Position numbers and translations under genes: made by a program. From Membranipora membranacea (lineage: Eukaryota > Bryozoa > Gymnolaemata > Cheilostomatida > Membraniporidae), in NCBI GenBank assembly GCA_914767715.1, contig OU612073.1, forward strand, positions 24,862,001 through 24,926,000: a DNA stretch of 64,000 bases, given 5' to 3'. Below, in pieces: positions 35,194 through 48,468 of the stretch; the first letter of the stretch is position 1, and every line of letters starts with the position of its first letter. Below the pieces are notes generated by a model that saw only the letters and a list, made by a program, of their open reading frames with translations, was not told the DNA's origin and searched no databases.

Positions 35194-37324
35194 CGTCATG
35201 GCGTAACGTCGCCAAATTTTGGGTTTAGACTTCTTTGATCATGTGGATGGAGAAACCCCCAAAAACTTTTGGCGAGGCATGACCATGTACCAGCACTTTA
35301 TTGTGCTTGCCTCTGCATCGGTTGAATACGAAAGACATCAGACTCTTCTGAAGATAATGCAGAGTATTTAATTTAAAACTTTTTGTTTGTTGATACCAGC
35401 ACGCCATTGACCTTCAAGGTTCACAGTAGTTTCCTGAAGGAGACATTTATATCTTGTACAGATTATGATTATTGTATCAGCTGAATGGTGCACAAGTGCA
35501 TGTGTTACAGAGGTCAGTATGTGAAATAAACTGGCTCACGTGCCAGACTTGATCACCCTACAGTGTTCACGTAACCTAAACAGTCTGGATTTTGACTGAT
35601 TAAGCTCAAATGAAAGATAAGAATGACATCGGCTGCCCTACTTAATACCCGATACTAATATAGATTCTAGCCTATAGTTATATGGGCCTTCAATTGATAA
35701 TCAGCATTTTGACCTTGTAGATTTAAACAGTCATGCTTTTATTGAATGACTGCATAGAGACTGTTTATTACTCTGCGTTGTATATGTACTCATGTTTGCT
35801 GGGTGCTACAAAGATTATTGATTGTAAAACACACATAGATGTTTGCATTGTGAAAATGATGCTGTTATTCAATTGAAAATGTAGGACGTTTATGAAATGC
35901 AATAATACATGGCTTAACCCGTGATAAAGGTAGGGCAAGGACATTAACTAGTCCCTTTGTACTGAAAAGGTCGGGTGTCCTTGACTGGCTAAATTACAGT
36001 CGCCACCTCAAGAAAACCACAAACGGTCAGCAGCAAAATTTTTGTTCAAATCTCCTTTAGAACAAAAAATTCAACATTATTAGACCATCAAAATGTCTGC
36101 CTGTTGATTGATATTTAATGAGAGCATGCACTCTTATATGTCAGGCTGACCTTTGATTAACATCAGGGTCGATGAACTTAACTCACTGATCCCGAGGGAA
36201 AGCAGCATCAATAAAAAATAGATTGTTATTCAGAGTAACTGTAGAGCCTTTCTCAGAATCTGACCTTGATTCACAGAATGTATTCAAAAAAATGTTTTAG
36301 TAGCACAAAAAAAGTGAAAAAATAAAATTTTATTTTTACCATCATAATAATTATAACGGTTGCTGAGGGGTTTTACAAGAACCAGTCCATTCTTACTTTG
36401 TTACCTTGAGTGATCGGATCGAACTATTTTGCAAGGCGCAGTACCATCTTCGTCGTATCGTTACCGAACTCTTGTCAAATAGTTTCTCTCCAAATAGAGA
36501 GTGGCGTGAGACCCAAACTCTAACGGCGCACCTCGTTGATGTCCGGAAACCACCTGAATGATCGTGGTAAAAAAAGGGGGCGGTCACTTGTAGGAGAATC
36601 CTAGGCTTCTCTACCTGAACTATAATATTAAGCCCTAAACCACTCGCGCATGACCATATATGAACATGTAACCAGTTGCCGTTGCCAGGAATTTAGGTGG
36701 AAACATTTTGCGCTATTTTATGGACGGAGGCGGTTCTATACTGAGATACTGCTCGTGACGTTGTGTTTTTTATTTTAACTGCGCAATCATACGACTGGTC
36801 AGTGCTTAGGTCCTCTCACTACTGAGCGGAGAGCAGAAGGATTTAGTCTGCGCTCTTAAGTGTGAAAATGAACTTGACTGTATGGCTATTTTGTAACTAA
36901 ATGAATGACGGCATGTGTGCTGTGTGATGCTTCATGTTGATTATACGTTTGGATATATGGGCGTCTTATTCTGGTGAGCTCAAGCCCAACTGAAGGTCGC
37001 TGTTGTCGGCGCAGGCTAAAGCTGTTATATAATTATAAATATAGCTGGGTCACTAACAGTCGGAATATTTTAATGCTGAACATTGAAGACGATACTCGGC
37101 AGAGCATATACTCACTTAATGGATACACAATCACGAGGTTCGTTTATAATCCATATTCCTCTCCACTTTAAATACATAGCTGGCTAAACTAGAGCTTATA
37201 GTATCTAAATTTTACTGTCTTTAGGCCTACTGCCTTAGTGGTACTCTGAGCTGTAGACCATCTCTCTTTGACATGTATTTAAAATTGTTTGTATTTTTTA
37301 GCTTTCATACAATCAGCAGCGGTG

Positions 37325-40300
37325 ATGGCAATGGCTCACCCGTGGTATGGATACAACAGAGACAATCTAGAACACATGATGATGAGAAACTCAACACCTT
37401 TCATTCCACCTGACTTTCTCTACCATATGCCTCGACCTGCTTTAGCACAGCCAACTTTGTCCAGCAATCCTAAACAGCTACTCGATCAGAATAAAAACTA
37501 CAGAACATCTGGCAGTACGACTAGTAGCCCAATAAGTACCATCTCAACAGAGGAATCTCACATGCCTGACTGTTCAGCGACAGTAATCAGTGACAATTTT
37601 GACAGATATAGTTCTCACTCAATGCTCAGCCCGGCCTGTACTGGGGGCACAGTATCTCCTGCCTGCTCTGAGGCTGGCTCTTCTGCTGCCGCGGATTGCC
37701 CACTGGACTTATCAAAGCCCAAACAGTCATCCAACAAGGGAAAAAGGAATTCTCATCTTGAAAACCTTTTATCAAGGAACAGGCGCAAACGTAGCTCACC
37801 ACCCAGTGTACAAACTGACGGTGAACTGATGCCCCTAAATCTGAGCAAGAGGCTCTGTGCTGATCCATTAAAGGCAGCTCATGGGATGTCTGCTGTTATA
37901 GACCTACATGATGCTGTTGATAACCCGGTTGAGTTGGTAACGTTGGCAGCTGTATGTAGAAAACAAGTATCAACACAGATATCGTCTTATTTAGATCAGG
38001 TAGGTCAACATACCAAAAAAACACAACAACATTTCTATCCACACACATATGATAATATATATTGTTGAAATTGAAAACACAGCTTTTAGCTATGTCTGCT
38101 CAGTGGTAGCTATGTACTATTGTCTTTCACAAAATAGAGTTCAAGGTTATCCCCAGTTAATGACCTTCACAAACAGACAGGGTTGTATTATTTTCAATCA
38201 GCACAGACTGCCGCTGATTGATAGGATGTTGATAACATTGGGGTCAAAATTTGATGTCGTACTGTTGGCTGATAACAAATAACTCTGTTTATCAAATTTC
38301 CCAGTGGTTCTTAGTGTGAGAAATTAGGTCCAAACTGATAACATGGCAGCTTGATAATTCAAGGTCAATGTAACCTTCATCAAAGATTATGTCGAAATAT
38401 GTCATTGGCTTCACTGAATATAATATATCAACACAAGTCTTAGTGTTCTGATAAAGTTGAAAATCCTGGTAACTGTTTTTTAAGCTATGGTCAAAAATCT
38501 TTGTAAGTGATATAAAAATGGCATGCAGTGTTCAGGCAAGGAGTCCTTGGTTTTTGGTCCTTGGTTCAAGGACACACACACACACAGGTGTGGATGATTA
38601 ATATTGATCTGAGTAGCTTTGTACTCTGCTTTGCTTGTACTTCAGAGTACCGGCATATTTCTGTCATTCTCTCGAATGGTGTCTCAAAATTTGATACTCA
38701 TAATCATAGACAGTGAAGTTATTGATCTGATAAATTTAAGTTTTCCCAGTAAAGCTCGGATATTCTCAGCACAGTCTCATTGTCTGCCATCATAGGATGG
38801 TTATTATTTACTCTGTTTGATAAGCTGATTCTCCCATATATTTGTCTACAGTGGATAATACATGATTAGCCTATTGTGTACTGTTTCAGGTCTTGAAGAA
38901 AACTTTCTCTATGGATCTGTTCAAGGGGTTGTGCGAGAATGACCAGTTCTCACTTCTGATGTGCTGCTGGCATCGGCTTCTGCTCTGGATATCCGCTAAA
39001 AACAAATTCTCATTTCAAGTCACAAGCAAATCTGAACAGCAAAACTCTTTTGATACTAGTGGCATATTTCATGCTAATCGAACAAGCTCAGCAACTATGA
39101 ATCAGCCGTCTATGGCATTTGTCAAATGTAAGTAAAAAAGTTGTCATAACATCTTCCCTTTGTCTCATAGTTTGATAAAAAATGAGCAACCAAAGCTATT
39201 ATAGATTTTCTTAGTTTGAAAACATTTCCAAAAAACCCAACAATAGAACTAGAAAGTGCAAATTTTTGTTGTTGTTTTTGTATGTTGTTAAGGGCATAAA
39301 AAGTAGGACTTTGAAAATAGTCAGTTCTTGAATTTTATATAATTTTAATTGATGTCCTATCTTTTAGTTTAATCAGTGATAGATGAAAGACGTTGGTGGT
39401 CAAAGATTCAAACCAGCAGCCATTAATTATTTCAGTATCTGTTGCTATGACTTACTGCCATAAGTTGTCGATCCTTAGACTGGGTACAAGTTTGTATCAA
39501 TTTGTTTTGTCTCGAACTTATCATGGATTCTTTTTATAATTTTAGCTATTGCCTGTTTCATCAGCAAGTATGGGAATCTCGATATTGATGAAGAAGAATT
39601 TTCTTTATTGTTCGCGATTACTCTATTCCATGGAGGTAAGCGCCTAACAATGTCAATCAAACCTCGGCTACAATATTGATTCTTATGTTATAGGGGATTA
39701 ATGCCAGAAGATAGAAGCAAAGATTATAAATACTTGATAGAAGTAACGACACAAGATCATATCTCGATCTCTCTAATTTCTTCACCAAATTAAATAAACT
39801 TCTGACTGTTCAGTAAATACATCGAACTATCAAACAGGCTGGGTCCTGTCTGTCTCTAAGCCTCCTCTCTATATCATCTACTAGTTCTTGCCTCTGCACA
39901 TCACAAGGGTTCTATTAATGGCTATTAAACATGGTTGATTCTAGATCTAGATAACACAGCCTAACAAATTATAATGTCTGTCTACTGTGTCCATCGTGAC
40001 CAACATTTTAGAGTGCCATGAAGGCAAAATGTGAAATTTAACCTACTTCTTACCTAACAGTTCAATAATTATATGGGAAATTTCATGATAGATGTGGATG
40101 ATTGAGATTGTTACATAAGCACTGTATACTTGATGTGCAATGACGTCACCCAGAGCATGCTTGATGCATGTTGTTATTGTACAAAGAGGCTACTGTTTCA
40201 TGTAACCATCTTGGGGTTATGCCAACTTTCCAACTACCATGGCCACAATTACCTTCGCTTCTCTCTTTCTACCACCGTCTACCACCGTCTAGCACAATAC

Positions 40301-41488
40301 GCACTGTCTAGACTGAGCGGATGTCAATGGTTGCAACCTGACATAATTTGACAGTATATACAGCTATTAGCCGGATTTGGTGACCAACTTTCTTTACTTT
40401 CTAGTTGTAATAATAGTTTGAATTTTGGGGAGAATTTGAATTCTAGATGTAGAAGTTACCCAAGCATAGCACTTTAGTCCTATCGGCTACTTTTATATAA
40501 TACAGTAGGAAAAAGTACGGCTGCCCTTTCAGCCTCTGCCGAGGCCATTGCTTTTCAAATTTAACTCCAAATGTCGGAGAATCATTGACCTTGATTATCT
40601 ATGATGGATTAGGACTTTTTCAGCTTGTCACGTATGAGCCTTATGATAACCCTTATTCCCTAACCGACCTAGCCAACCCAACCGAGCTAACCAAACTTTG
40701 GTTTGCTAGCTGAACTTCTCAGATCTGAATGACGTCACTCATATTCCTTATCGTGAAAAGGAACTTGAAGTTGATTTGAAAATTTACCAAAACATGTCAG
40801 CAAATAAGATAGAACATCATTCAAGACTTCTTTGTGACATCATGAATAGCATTCAGCTAATTATAAGCCCTATATTTTGGTGTTTAATGTCAGCTCCTGT
40901 CTAGAGTACAATTTCTATGACAATCGATGATATAACATTGTTACAGATGGGTAATAGGGGGATTGGACACCCTGTAATTTGAAGATGTTGCACGCAATGC
41001 CGGTCGACCCCGGACTATTATTTAGATACGTTCACCTTTTCTCATTACTCTAAAACAAACCGTGGCAGTGAAAAAATTGGCCCTCATCAATGTCAGCTTT
41101 TAGTGACTTCAGAATGAGAGAGGCTGAATGATGACAGGAGGGAGGGTAGGAGGGGGTGGGTGTTCCACCCTTTCTGATGACAGCAAGCTTTCTAACACAT
41201 TTCTTAGTCTCACTTTCCATATTCTTGTTTATTTTAGGAGCTGATGCTGTGTATGAACCAAAGAGAATTGACCAACATAGAAAGCAGCTTATGAGGCGCT
41301 TACAGACATATGTACAGAGAAATAAACCAAATGGAAATAAACGCTACACAGATCTTCTCCTGTATCTACCTTTGTTGTACGGAGTAAACGGACACATGGT
41401 TGAAAAACTACTTTGCTCCGATAATTTCTCCAACACAAACATTAAAGTAGTCATCAAGGAAGCAGTCAAAGCGAGCTCATGTCGATAG
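37325..41488 (+). CDS. DBD-less nuclear receptor (NR0B/NR2-like ligand-binding domain), 4 coding exons, 417 aa
   Basis: Exons 37325-37999, 38890-39127, 39546-39635 and 41238-41488 join in phases 0, 1 and 1 and total 418 codons. The ATG at 37325 has a good context (GTGATGG). The exon's acceptor at about 37301 implies an upstream 5' UTR exon. Residues about 193-417 form a ligand-binding domain: the helix 3-5 signature FKGLCENDQFSLLMCCW (236-252), helix 7/8-like NLDIDEEEFSLLFAITLF, a helix 10 block YTDLLLYLPLL, and an AF-2-like VIKEAV (406-411). The N-terminal half is low-complexity. It carries PLDLSKP (126-132) and PLNLSKR (170-176), which match the CtBP docking motif PxDLS; an LXXLL motif LENLL (145-149); and a basic stretch NRRKR (152-156), a likely NLS. 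With no DNA-binding domain found it resembles NR0B (DAX1/SHP) corepressors. Membership in NR0B versus an NR2-derived receptor is not settled. Confidence 0.85.
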
Positions 41489-44400
41489 CACTGATTTTTT
41501 TTCCATTAATATTTATGGCTTGTATGGTATCTCTATGATGTGATCAAATTCTGCTGAGGGACTCAACCCGCGTGTCTTCTGTTGCTGTCAGCATTTTTTT
41601 TCAACCTAGAAGACAGCAAGCGTGTTTCCAATTATCCGGTCTGCCAAAGGTCTTTAGTACCTTTGTACTGATTTAATTAAATGGCTATTGATCTTGATAG
41701 ACCTATTTAAGTATATTATTGTATGACAGACAGGTTTTTTCCACTGTTCAAGGCCACATGTTGGTGTCTAGTGTGTCAGCTGATTTATTATGGGACGTTG
41801 TATGTCTGTCTGTTGGTAAATATTCCGGTAAACAAGAGACAACAAAGTACTGGTACTCTTCTTGCCTCACTTAATTGTTTTGTCCGAGAATTTAGCTGCG
41901 CAATTTCTGTACATTGTCCCTGCCAGGGGCTTCAATTTAATTGGCGTTTTGAATGTATGAATATAGTCAGGACCAATAATGACTATTACTGACGTTTTGG
42001 AAACAGCAAATGCAGTTTACTGCTCTATTATTATTATTTATATTTTTCCTGCAGTCTCGTAGTAGCAGAGCTCAAACCCACCGTTCATGTCGTTTCAAAT
42101 GTTGAAAATAATAAAAATTCAAACAAAATTCATAGATCTTGATTTCTGTTTTAATTTGACCAGTATGCATGATCACTTTAATTGTTGGATATCAAGCTTT
42201 CAAGAAGTTTGAGCCATCTTCTTACCTTGCTTCCTGTTCATCAACCCCACAACACCAAGAAAATATTTATCTGTGCAGAACATACACCTCCCTGCTACTA
42301 GCGTGACTTATCTAACAGACATAATAATGACAGATCATAACCCAAGGTTGTACAGATTGCTAAGTTGAGTGCCAGGGTGATTATCTTCCCTGGTAATTAT
42401 AGGGTTTATGTTTCCTGTAAGTTCGCCTTCGGCCACCAGCAATGATTCTGATCTATTTTTATACTAGCTCGGTACCTCTTTATTTATTGTCTGATTGGGG
42501 TTGGTCACCTTGGTACACTTCTGGGATCTGACTGACTTGTGTGTCTTCATCATTGCTGAGATTGATTTCTTGTTATGAGATTGACTGGCTACCATTTCAA
42601 TGGTCACCCTCTCGATGCTTTAAAGGCTAATATCCCTTTTACATACATTAATACAGCTGACACTATATTGTGTCAGAGGAGTCGCGCTCTCTCTCTCTAT
42701 GTCATATATTAGTATTCATGTTGAGTGAATAATAATGGCCACTGAAGTATGCCAGATACCCTGCTCATATTTTTCCCTTGATTCTCTGATACGCAGCTAA
42801 GTAATTTAAAAACGATCCTGTCTGTAAAGATGGGCGGATCCTTGTAGGTCCCTCCTAGCCTCCTAGATTTGATTTGTCAAATCCTCACCCAAAGCTAAAG
42901 AATGGAAAGAAGCATGTGGCAGTAACACTGACATAGTCTGGAGCATGCAAAAAATGAGTCAGTTATATGTCACGCTTCACATACCATACTTGAATTCATT
43001 AGAAGTATTTAGCAGTCGACTCTTACTAGTAAACAGGAGTCGTTCACTCATCAGACTGAAAATCCACATGCAAACGTGGAACCTAGTGGTTTGGTTTTCT
43101 ACTTGCCATTGTAGCCAATGAAGTGTGTGACCGTTTGTGGTTTGCGTGGTGATGAACTTAGGACTACCTCTGATGCGATTCATTTTGTTATTATAAGTGA
43201 ATGTTCGAAAAAAATAGGCTAGTAATTGCGGTATTGAATGACGCCTAAAGCGACTGTCGATGATAATCGTTTACCAATCGTTGCTGCTAATTTGCTACAA
43301 AAAACTATTTGATGAAGCGAGGAGATTATTAATCACAGGAACTTCAAATAAACATCAAAAACAAATCTAATGATCCAGGCAATTGGAAGCTTGTCCAGTT
43401 ATTTTTCAACATGCAAAATAATACTAACATGCATTCAAGGAAGCTCATCGATTATTAGACGTTGGGTTAATATTTTAGTGATTGATTACGATCACCACTT
43501 GTTATTGCCGGTTTTTCATGTCAAAACTATCCTTGAAACATCTTACTGCTATAAGAACAACGTGTGTAGATCTTCTAACGAGGCATTCACAGGAGAAGGA
43601 TTAATATAACTACCTGTTTATTGACCTGACTGTCCAGTGGCTGAGCTGGGGTCAGAGAGTTCACTGATTTAATGTTCAGCATTCAGGTTGTTATCCTTGA
43701 ATTGTTCATGTCTAGGAAATTTGTATCAAGGCAAGTTTCGACATAATCCACAGGGACATCATTCTGGTAGTAGAAGTGTCGACAAAAAAAGTGCATGTTG
43801 TATGAGTTGTCTGCGGAGCTAGGTGAGGTTAGGATTAGGAAGGAGAAAAATTGATTGTCCCCTGTAATTTGTGAAACTCTGTTGGCCTTCTTTTTGAGTG
43901 AAAAGAAACTACCATAAAATGTGATCAGCCATTTATGAACCATAAACTTATTTCTCGGTTTAGAGAGAGATTAGAAATCTGGATTATACTCTCAGTCTAC
44001 TGGTAATGCTACAGCACTTTGTAGTGGAATATTTTTAGTAAGCGTCACATTGGATTAGGATGACCCTGAATATATATATATATATATATTCACAACGCAT
44101 TAATGAAGGCTGTTATTAAAAGGGTATCCATCAAATTTTAAAAGCTTTGTTTAATTTATTAAAATTTATAATTTACAAAAAAGAAAGAGCTAATTATTAT
44201 TGAATAGCTGTGGAATATAAATTATAGTACTGTTTTATTTGTTTTTTTTTTGTATTTCGAACATGTTCTTCTGACCCATTGATGTCAATGAGTATTCAAC
44301 TGTATTCCCCCATGAATATTGGGCTCCCACTATCCTCTAGCCTCCTAATTCAAGAATACATAAGACAAATTCTTTACTGCTGCATAAACATGTAGGCCTA

Positions 44401-45688
44401 AAGTGTGCGGTGGTAGCAAGGCTTTACACACTCTGTGGTTGAAGATTTTGCTCCATATAGGCACCAGTCAGCTGCATTGGAGTAAGGCACTGGTGTCTCA
44501 CTCTTAATTCAAATATCACTGTAATTAATTACAATCAGTGGCTGCATCTTAATTAAATACTAATCTGATCCATCATACTATCAGAGAGATACAAACAAAG
44601 TACAGTGATGCTGTGTTGATATTTTAAGCCATATTCCACACAGAGGTTTGATCCTTCAAATATCTGGCACAGCATGTGATGATGTTAATTCAACAACCTA
44701 AAGACAGATGATATGTCTGTTTATATTCATAATTCTTATTATAACAGTAATAATATCAGAATTGACTTAGTTTGATTTTTGATGCTTCTTTTTTCTACTC
44801 TCTTGCCAAAAGAATCAAAGCGTCGTGAAATGCGGTGATACAGGTCCAGGGAGCACTGCCATCTAATACAGCCACACATATTGCCTTCTGAGTGAGACCA
44901 CTATGGGATAAAAAATGTATTTGCCATGCAGCGACACAATGGTGCCATTTCCTCAATAGCGAATGTCTCGCTTTACTGATTCTCGTTTAATAATCGCCAG
45001 TGTGTTTTTGGCTGTAGATACCGTTCTAATGCTGGGCACAAAGCACATAGGGTGCGGGAGGGCTGTAAAGTGGTGGATTGGGAGGGATGGCCTCCTGCAG
45101 GGGAAAGTTCTGTTCAAACCATAATGTGAATAAGATTCAATCTCGGAAAGCTCAGCCCTAATGATGGAGGGATCATAACAAGATGAAATTTTCAAACAGT
45201 CTTTCTCGCTCGAGTTGATAAAGCATTGCAGAAAAAACAGTCTATCATACAGTTTGTTATTCCAATTTCCCTAAAACCGGAAAGGGTATGATGGTGAATA
45301 ATCTGACTTGAGTGCTCCTCATTGCTTTTCCAAGCATTTCTGTCTTGGGACAAATGTTAGGTTTTGAAAAGTTGAGAGAGGCCGATATGGTCCCACAAAC
45401 GAATACACCCCTGCTTTAAAGCCATTTACTGACCCGGATCCCTAAAACAGGGGTCACAAAGGGTGAGATGAACTGGCACTCGGCCACTTCAGTCCCATTA
45501 TATTTCTCTTTTGTGGTTTGTAAAGATGAAAATTTTCTCATTTTTTGCACATTGTGTTATATAAATGTAAAAGGCCTGATATCACGGTAAGAAGTGCAGA
45601 GGGTGATTGACCGGTCGCGCATATCTTATAACTGCATGTCCTCAGTTTGGAGAATGTATCAATTCCTCTCAAATCCATTTCATCTCAG

Positions 45689-45764
45689 GCAATAAAGACT
45701 TATTTGAAGACATTATTGGCTCGTGAATACTGCTATGGGGATTTCTGAGATACGCTGACTGGTG
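45689..45764 (+). other. Possible noncoding exon
   Basis: A good acceptor (CCATTTCATCTCAG) and a good donor (GGTG|GTGAGT) bound 76 bases that have stops in all three frames. It could be a 5' UTR exon of the candidate small gene starting at 48469 or an exon of a noncoding transcript. Support is splice-site strength only. Confidence 0.2.
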
Positions 45765-46777
45765 GTGAGTAACAACATTAATCCTCTCATTCATAATGTA
45801 ATTGCTCATGGACCTTTGTAAACGCATATATGCCTAGTTTTCCGTTATTACCTCATTTGAGGAGTATATTGTTATGATATTTCCGTTAAGCAGCAACATT
45901 TAAACTTAACTAGAATGGCCGAGACTTGTTTATGGATAATATTATCTGATTCATAATTTTAAAAAACTCCTCACCGTGTGCCCGGTTTCAAAGAATCAGA
46001 AACATACTTACAATGCACGCTAATTAAATTTTTGTTTCACGTATTGAAAAATGTTTGTTATGATTATGTGGGTAGCCTTGCAGACTTCCTATCGATGATT
46101 TTTACTAAGAGGATCGTTATCGGCCAGCTGCATGTGGTGCCTACCTTATAGGAAGTTCCCACGCTACATGTAGTTCCCTGTTGAGATCTTGTCATATTGT
46201 TTTGCATGTACGACAGACATATAGGTCGAAAAGTAGGAATAAGTCACGCACTCCAGGCATCCATTTTATTTTGAGTCTTGAAAAACAATTCAGAACAATC
46301 CTGGAAGTAAGGGCTGTACTCCCATTAATCGTATGTCATCTTAATCGGTTTTGAAGTTGTCTGAAGGGTTGCAGTGCCAACACAAACATGTTGTCAGCCG
46401 TCATTTTTGCATCCTCTTTTTTTAATATTGCACCCAATGAGAATGAATTCGTTGACAATTCAGCATTATAGGAATTGTAACTCAAAGGTTCTCAGGATGT
46501 TACCCATTCACATTCACATTCAGAACTCTGTATAGACCTAGGTTTCATTTATGTACAATCTAAATTTACGAGACAATAAGTCCGCTTTCGTCGAGGCTGA
46601 CAGTACCCTAGTATATATTTGCCTGCCCATTGTTACTATTAATCCAGCAAGTCCGCCGATGCTCTATATACCGTGTCTCAGCAATTTTTACAGTTGGCCA
46701 CGGTGTATAAAACTGACACCCATCATCACATTACTTTCTTTGTCAATGTCATCCCATCAACCTTGAATAAAAATAAG

Positions 46778-46830
46778 GGCCCACCATCCGGCCCACCATC
46801 CGGCCCACCATCCGGCCCACCATCCGGCCC
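46778..46830 (+). repeat. 12 bp tandem repeat (GGCCCACCATCC)
   Basis: Four full copies plus a partial one of GGCCCACCATCC, essentially perfect, in intergenic DNA. GC-rich against an AT-rich background. Confidence 0.9.
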
Positions 46831-48468
46831 GACACGACTATAAGAATGAAAATATTCATAAATCTTCTACGCATCACAAAGAAAGTTTGGCCTAAGATTT
46901 TCAATTTGTACCCAGGTAGGATGCCCAATGCAACCTTACCACTTATATATTTTTTGTCAAATTAAGTTTTGGAGATTTTTACAACATGCTGAGTTTGAAT
47001 TCATCAAATTTATCTTTAAAATCAAAGTAGAACATGAATACTACCAAGGGACAGATGAAAATATGTCTTTCTGAGTTCGTGGTATACACAACAAATACGT
47101 GTTAGGATAAGATAGGCTTTATTTTTTCCTCCATATATCAGAAAGTTTGATGCCCTGGAGTGGGAATAGTTGTAAAAAATGTCTTACAATATAGAATTAA
47201 ATTGGGATGAAAAATTAGACTGGAGCTCTACATGAAAATGAGGCACAACAAATTATCTCAAAAAGCAGGACAGGAATATTCACTGGCAATAGGCATATTG
47301 GAAAAAGAAACTTCTCTTCAACTTTTCAGTCCTACAGCGAGGCATTTTCACTGCCGACGACACTCAAGTTTTGCGGTTGGTATTCTTCACGATGTTTTTG
47401 TGAAGAGGATGGTCACCGTTGACAAGTATGGTTTGGTAGTGGTTTTGACATTGCTGCTCAATGTATTTTGAGATAGGTGGAATGTTATGTGCTTCCAGGC
47501 AGCTTTTAAAGTCTAGATCTGCATTTATTACTCTCATGGCTGATTTCTCTTCTCTGATAATTTGATTGAGGTTATTTTCATTTATCAGAACAGTTTGAGT
47601 CAACTTGATTTCAAACCCAATCTCTTCAACTGGGGCATGGCATAAAATCGAGACCAGAGACTTCCAGTAAAATCACTTACATGTTGTACATATTGGAAAA
47701 AGAGGCAGTATAGTTTTTAACAATTACGCTCAACGGACTGTGTTGTATAATTCTCATTACTCCATTTTCTCTGTGAGAAACATTACAGGGGAGTTTAGGG
47801 ATACTTTTGTGCAGCTAATCATAACACTCCAAGATTGCATTCTTCCGTCACTGAGCTGTGCTGGTGTATATGCTGGTCTATGTTGTCCAAAGTCTGTCAA
47901 GGACTAAGAAACACACATATATACAACACAACATCCACCCATCCGGGTCCAATATAGCGCACGATGTCAGGTCGTGCTAGATACTTTGTTTATTTTTTGG
48001 CAATCTGCTCCGCCCACTTGCAGATCAAGGTAAAATAAAGTTCATTGCTAAAGTTCAGAAGTGCAGACAGTCATCCAGCGATGCGATAGACTACATACTG
48101 TAACCCTGTGGTTTCAACATCCGTAAATTAAGGTTACAAAGTTTAAAATAGAAACCTTTTTAACAGGCTTATATATAACAGGATGTTGTTTGTGTGGGGA
48201 GAATGATAAAAGCAAAATAAAAGTTAAAGTTAAATAGACTACGAAGAATCCACACTCATGGGAATGGTTTGGTATAGCAGGTTATCCTATGGCAGAGTAA
48301 ACTATGAATAATGCTTGGTTGTCTGGGTTCTGTGGTTAATATTGCCACTATTTCTTTTTAATATCAGCTCTGACCACATTGGCAGAGACTTAAAGGTTAA
48401 GAATTATAGTTGAAGAAATAGAGAGACATTCTCCTAATGGCCATACATCGGTTTTTTATTCTTTACAG

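Larger units (their letters stand above)
33126..37301. other. Intergenic region between the ankyrin/SOCS gene and the nuclear receptor gene
   Basis: This stretch of 4.2 kb holds the 3' UTR of the upstream gene, the presumed receptor promoter and no convincing exon. I looked specifically for a C4 zinc-finger DNA-binding domain (paired CxxC codons and the P-box CKGFF) on the plus strand and found none. A strong donor, ATTCTG|GTGAGC at 36974, could end a noncoding first exon of the receptor gene. Confidence 0.55.
41489..48468. other. Gene-poor region downstream of the nuclear receptor
   Basis: About 7 kb without a convincing coding exon on either strand. It contains the receptor 3' UTR, a (TA)n run near 44072-44090, a 12 bp tandem repeat at 46778-46830 and one candidate noncoding exon (45689-45764). 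Open frames here are short, AT-driven and lack splice support. Gene deserts beside transcription-factor genes often hold enhancers, but nothing here proves that. Confidence 0.5.

Noticed and set aside
36974-37171. Possible upstream exon of the receptor encoding a zinc finger
   Set aside because: The frame has a single CC pair, not the CxxC-x13-CxxC pattern of a nuclear receptor DBD, and starts at a probable splice donor.
44953-45195. 80-residue minus-strand frame in a region of more balanced base composition
   Set aside because: No splice sites or homology features. The region could be regulatory, but the frame is not convincing.
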